Shown here: piece by piece, positions 61,680-64,000 of the stretch
How positions within the stretch are numbered: position 1 is the first letter of the stretch
How the letters are laid out: every line of letters starts with the position of its first letter
Assembly (NCBI RefSeq): GCF_004000845.1
Contig: NZ_BIMA01000031.1
Location: 1-64,000, forward strand
Source: Paenibacillus koleovorans NBRC 103111
Lineage (GTDB): Bacteria; Bacillota; Bacilli; Paenibacillales; NBRC-103111
DNA: 64,000 bases
Direction: 5' to 3'
Notes under the pieces: model-generated
What the model was told of the DNA's origin: nothing
What the model saw: the letters and a program-made list of their open reading frames with translations, nothing else
The model's database searches: none
Position numbers and translations under genes: made by a program

Positions 61680-62475
61680 TGGTGTGGAAATGCCATTGCT
61701 TGGCCTGGGTGTTTGGAAAGTGGGGAACGGTGAAGAGCTCATAAAGGCGATTCAAACCGCTGCGGATTGCGGCGGGTATCCTAGTATCGACACGGCCTCC
61801 GTCTACGGCAATGAAGAGGGCGTAGGGGAGGCGATCCGGAAAACGGGTTTGCCTCGGGAAAGCTTCTTTCTCACAACCAAACTATGGAATACGGATCATG
61901 GCTACGAGGCGACACTCCAAGCATTTGAAGCCAGCCGCAAGAAGCTGGGAGTCGAGTATATCGACCTGTATTTGATTCATTGGCCTATTCAGGAAACGAA
62001 CCGCGAATCTTGGCGCGCCATGGAGAAGCTTTACTCCGAGGGGAAGGTCAGAGCCATCGGGGTGAGTAATTTTCTGGAGCATCATCTGCTTCCTTTGTTG
62101 GAGACTTGTCAGGTTCAACCGGCCGTTAATCAGATCGAGTATCATCCCTATCTGGTTTCCGATGAGCTGCACCGCTTTTGTATGGAGCATAGCATCCAAC
62201 TGGAAGCTTATAGTCCTCTGATGAGAGGGCTGCTGTTAGATGATTCGGTTCTTCTGGAGCTTGGGAAACAGTACGGGAAATCTGTCTCCCAAATTATTTT
62301 ACGTTGGATTGTGCAGCAGAACATCATAGCGGTACCCAAGTCGATTACCCCCAGTCGTATAAGGGAGAACGCAGCTGTTTTTGATTTTGAATTGCAGCCG
62401 GAAGACATGAAGCGTATTGCTTCCCTTCATAAGAATGTGCGTTCCAGCGCGCACCCCGACCATAGGGATTTTTAA
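61627..62475 (+). CDS. aldo/keto reductase
   Basis: A 282-residue NADPH-type aldo/keto reductase (AKR5-like). The signatures are TLNNGVEMPLLGLGVWKVGNG, the catalytic aspartate and tyrosine in DTASVYGNEEGVGEAI, LIHWPI with the catalytic histidine, VRAIGVSNFLEHHL, NQIEYHP, and IAVPKSITPSRIRENA for cofactor binding. The start may be ATG 61627 or TTG 61651; the latter has a better AGGAGG. It overlaps the Gfo/Idh gene, so the two are coupled. It likely reduces a sugar or keto-sugar carbonyl. Confidence 0.9.
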   Translation: MKKEEDRRLTARTITLNNGVEMPLLGLGVWKVGNGEELIKAIQTAADCGGYPSIDTASVYGNEEGVGEAIRKTGLPRESFFLTTKLWNTDHGYEATLQAFEASRKKLGVEYIDLYLIHWPIQETNRESWRAMEKLYSEGKVRAIGVSNFLEHHLLPLLETCQVQPAVNQIEYHPYLVSDELHRFCMEHSIQLEAYSPLMRGLLLDDSVLLELGKQYGKSVSQIILRWIVQQNIIAVPKSITPSRIRENAAVFDFELQPEDMKRIASLHKNVRSSAHPDHRDF

Positions 62476-62496
62476 TAAAGGGTTAGGAGGGGGAGC

Positions 62497-64000
62497 ATGG
62501 AACAAAGAGAGATAAGCATTAAGCTATTGGCTGATGAGCATTGGTGGGGCGGGAGAGTATCGGATGGCTTGCACATGCCCTATGCGGCGGAACACGGGTT
62601 CCAAGCGAGCCTCGGCGGCGATTTATTAGCCAACCAAGCATGTCCGCTGCTTCTGTCCAACCAAGGAAGGTATGTTTGGAGCGAAGAGCCCTTCGACTTC
62701 TCGATTCAAGATCGCGTCCTGCATGTGAAGAACGATAGCGGCGCTGAAATTTATTGCAGTGACCGGCATGCGGATCTTCGCGGAGCTTATTTGGCAGCGT
62801 CGAAGAACCATTTCCCTTCTTCAGGGGAAATGCCGGAGCGTCTGCTGTTCACAGCCCCGCAGTATAACCTATGGATCGAGCTGCTTTACTCCCCGACGCA
62901 AGAGAAGGTTTTGCAATATGCGCGGGATGTATTGGAGCATGGGATGCCGGCGGGGGTTATCATGATCGACGATAATTGGCATGAGCCCTACGGCACATGG
63001 GAATTCCATTCCGGTCGTTTTCCCGATCCGAGAGGGATGGTAGATGAGCTGCATCGGATGGGATTTAAAGTCATGTTATGGGTTTGTCCCTTTGTGAGCC
63101 CGGACAGCTTGACGTTCCGACAGTTGGAGCCAACCGGATTGCTGCTGAAGGATCATAGCGGGCAAACGGCCATTCGCAAATGGTGGAATGGGTACAGCGC
63201 TGTGCTGGATTGCACGCATCCGGGAGCGGTCGATTGGATCCATCGGAAATTGCGTGAGCTGCAAGTGCGGTACGGAATTGACGGCTTCAAGTTCGACGCG
63301 GGGGATCCCAATTTCTACGAAGAAAGCGATAGGAGCGCGGTTCCGAATCATCCCAACGGCCATTGTGAAGCTTGGGCTAAGGTCGGTTTGCCCTATGCTT
63401 TGAATGAGTTTAGGGCTTGCTGGAAGTTGGCGGGAACGCCGCTAGTGCAACGGTTGAAAGACAAGAAGCATTCCTGGGAGGGAGACGGATTAGGAGCGTT
63501 GATTCCCGACGCATTAGCCCAAGGTTTATTGGGCTATTCGTTCGTATGCCCCGATATGATTGGCGGAGGTGAATATATCCAATTCACCTCCGTTGCGAAT
63601 AACTTGGACGCGGAGCTGTTCGTCCGTTATGCCCAGTGCTCCGCGCTGTTTCCTATGATGCAATTCTCGGCCGCTCCTTGGCGGGTATTGGACCGGGAGC
63701 ATTTGGGCTATTGCGTGGAGGCGGCTAACCTGCATGCGAAGCTCGGTCCTGAGATTGTGGAGATTGCCGAGCATTCGGCCAGGACAGGGGAACCGATGGT
63801 TCGCCACTTAGCGTATGAGTTTTCTGGGCAAGGCTACGAATCGATTTCCGATCAATTTCTGCTTGGTAGCCGTCTGATGGCGGCACCCATCCTGAATAAG
63901 GGGCAACGCAGTCGCATCGTCTTCATTCCGCCAGGTGAATGGAGTGGTGATGACGGAGCCATTATTGCGGGACCGGCCATTATTGAGATTGAAGTTCCTC
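62497..64000 (+). CDS. GH31 family glycoside hydrolase (3' end beyond window)
   Basis: At least 501 residues, still open at the right edge. ATG 62497 follows AGGAGGGGG. After an N-terminal beta domain come PAGVIMIDDNWHEPYGTWEFH, GFKVMLWVCPFVSPDS, the nucleophile aspartate in YGIDGFKFDAGD, and the acid/base region SFVCPDMIGGGEY, then FVRYAQCSALFPMMQFS. These mark GH31, which includes alpha-glucosidases, alpha-xylosidases and alpha-galactosidases. The PDMIGGG form resembles the less studied branch containing bacterial alpha-galactosidases, so the specificity is open. No signal peptide is present. It closes this locus as seen here. Confidence 0.88.
   Translation, partial: MEQREISIKLLADEHWWGGRVSDGLHMPYAAEHGFQASLGGDLLANQACPLLLSNQGRYVWSEEPFDFSIQDRVLHVKNDSGAEIYCSDRHADLRGAYLAASKNHFPSSGEMPERLLFTAPQYNLWIELLYSPTQEKVLQYARDVLEHGMPAGVIMIDDNWHEPYGTWEFHSGRFPDPRGMVDELHRMGFKVMLWVCPFVSPDSLTFRQLEPTGLLLKDHSGQTAIRKWWNGYSAVLDCTHPGAVDWIHRKLRELQVRYGIDGFKFDAGDPNFYEESDRSAVPNHPNGHCEAWAKVGLPYALNEFRACWKLAGTPLVQRLKDKKHSWEGDGLGALIPDALAQGLLGYSFVCPDMIGGGEYIQFTSVANNLDAELFVRYAQCSALFPMMQFSAAPWRVLDREHLGYCVEAANLHAKLGPEIVEIAEHSARTGEPMVRHLAYEFSGQGYESISDQFLLGSRLMAAPILNKGQRSRIVFIPPGEWSGDDGAIIAGPAIIEIEVP

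Overview
The window reads as a chromosomal segment of a Paenibacillaceae-type Firmicute (Paenibacillus or Cohnella-like). Three things point there: LplB/YtcP-type sugar permeases with large lipoprotein solute-binding proteins and no ATPase subunit, two YesM/YesN sensor kinase-response regulator pairs, and strong AGGAGG-type ribosome binding sites combined with many TTG and GTG starts. The DNA is GC-rich except for an AT-rich strip at about 26.0-27.3 kb. I saw no tRNA, rRNA, CRISPR array, intact mobile element or replication gene.

Region 1 (0.2-12.1 kb): an AraC-type regulator diverges from a tight operon. It encodes an acylating aldehyde dehydrogenase (MhpF-like), a 4-hydroxy-2-oxoacid aldolase (MhpE-like), two SDR dehydrogenases, a Gfo/Idh/MocA oxidoreductase, a zinc alcohol dehydrogenase, a split transketolase, an IlvD/Edd dehydratase resembling YjhG/YagF aldonate dehydratases, and an unknown beta-rich protein. 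With no sugar kinase and no ring-cleavage enzyme, it looks like a non-phosphorylative sugar or sugar-acid pathway. In it, a 2-keto-3-deoxy acid would be split and the aldehyde passed directly to a CoA-acylating dehydrogenase.

Region 2 (12.1-26.0 kb): two paralogous DeoR regulators flank a metallo-beta-lactamase-fold protein, a metallophosphoesterase with a long C-terminal half, and a ThuA-like protein. Two paralogous lipoprotein binding proteins follow, with an unknown 391-residue protein between them, then two permeases, an intracellular FG-GAP repeat protein and a sugar isomerase/epimerase-type TIM barrel. AATCAT-based palindromes lie over or beside the promoters.

Region 3 (26.0-27.3 kb): an AT-rich strip with an internally deleted alpha/beta hydrolase, a KTR-type cysteine-rich small protein and an unknown short ORF, all on the minus strand.

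Region 4 (27.2-43.2 kb): a second importer (two permeases, then binding protein), a YesN regulator, an unusual 901-residue YesM-type kinase with two tandem sensor modules, and a catabolic operon. That operon holds a glycoside-hydrolase-like TIM barrel, an HpcH/HpaI aldolase, a sialidase-fold protein, a metallophosphoesterase and a secreted beta-helix protein. The importer promoter and the catabolic promoter carry the same tandem 21-bp element at the same distance from their -10 boxes.

Region 5 (43.2-46.7 kb): two Gfo/Idh/MocA oxidoreductases, a DJ-1/PfpI protein and a polysaccharide deacetylase.

Region 6 (46.7-64.0 kb): a second YesM/YesN pair, a secreted discoidin-plus-lyase-like protein, a GH42-like enzyme, a third importer, a DUF5060/DUF4038 (GH140-like) hydrolase, a Gfo/Idh/MocA enzyme with a cysteine cluster, an aldo/keto reductase and a GH31 enzyme cut by the right edge. 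Four promoters here share tandem 20-bp elements of the kind an AraC-domain regulator binds. Overall the window is a string of modules that sense, import and internally degrade plant or microbial glycans.
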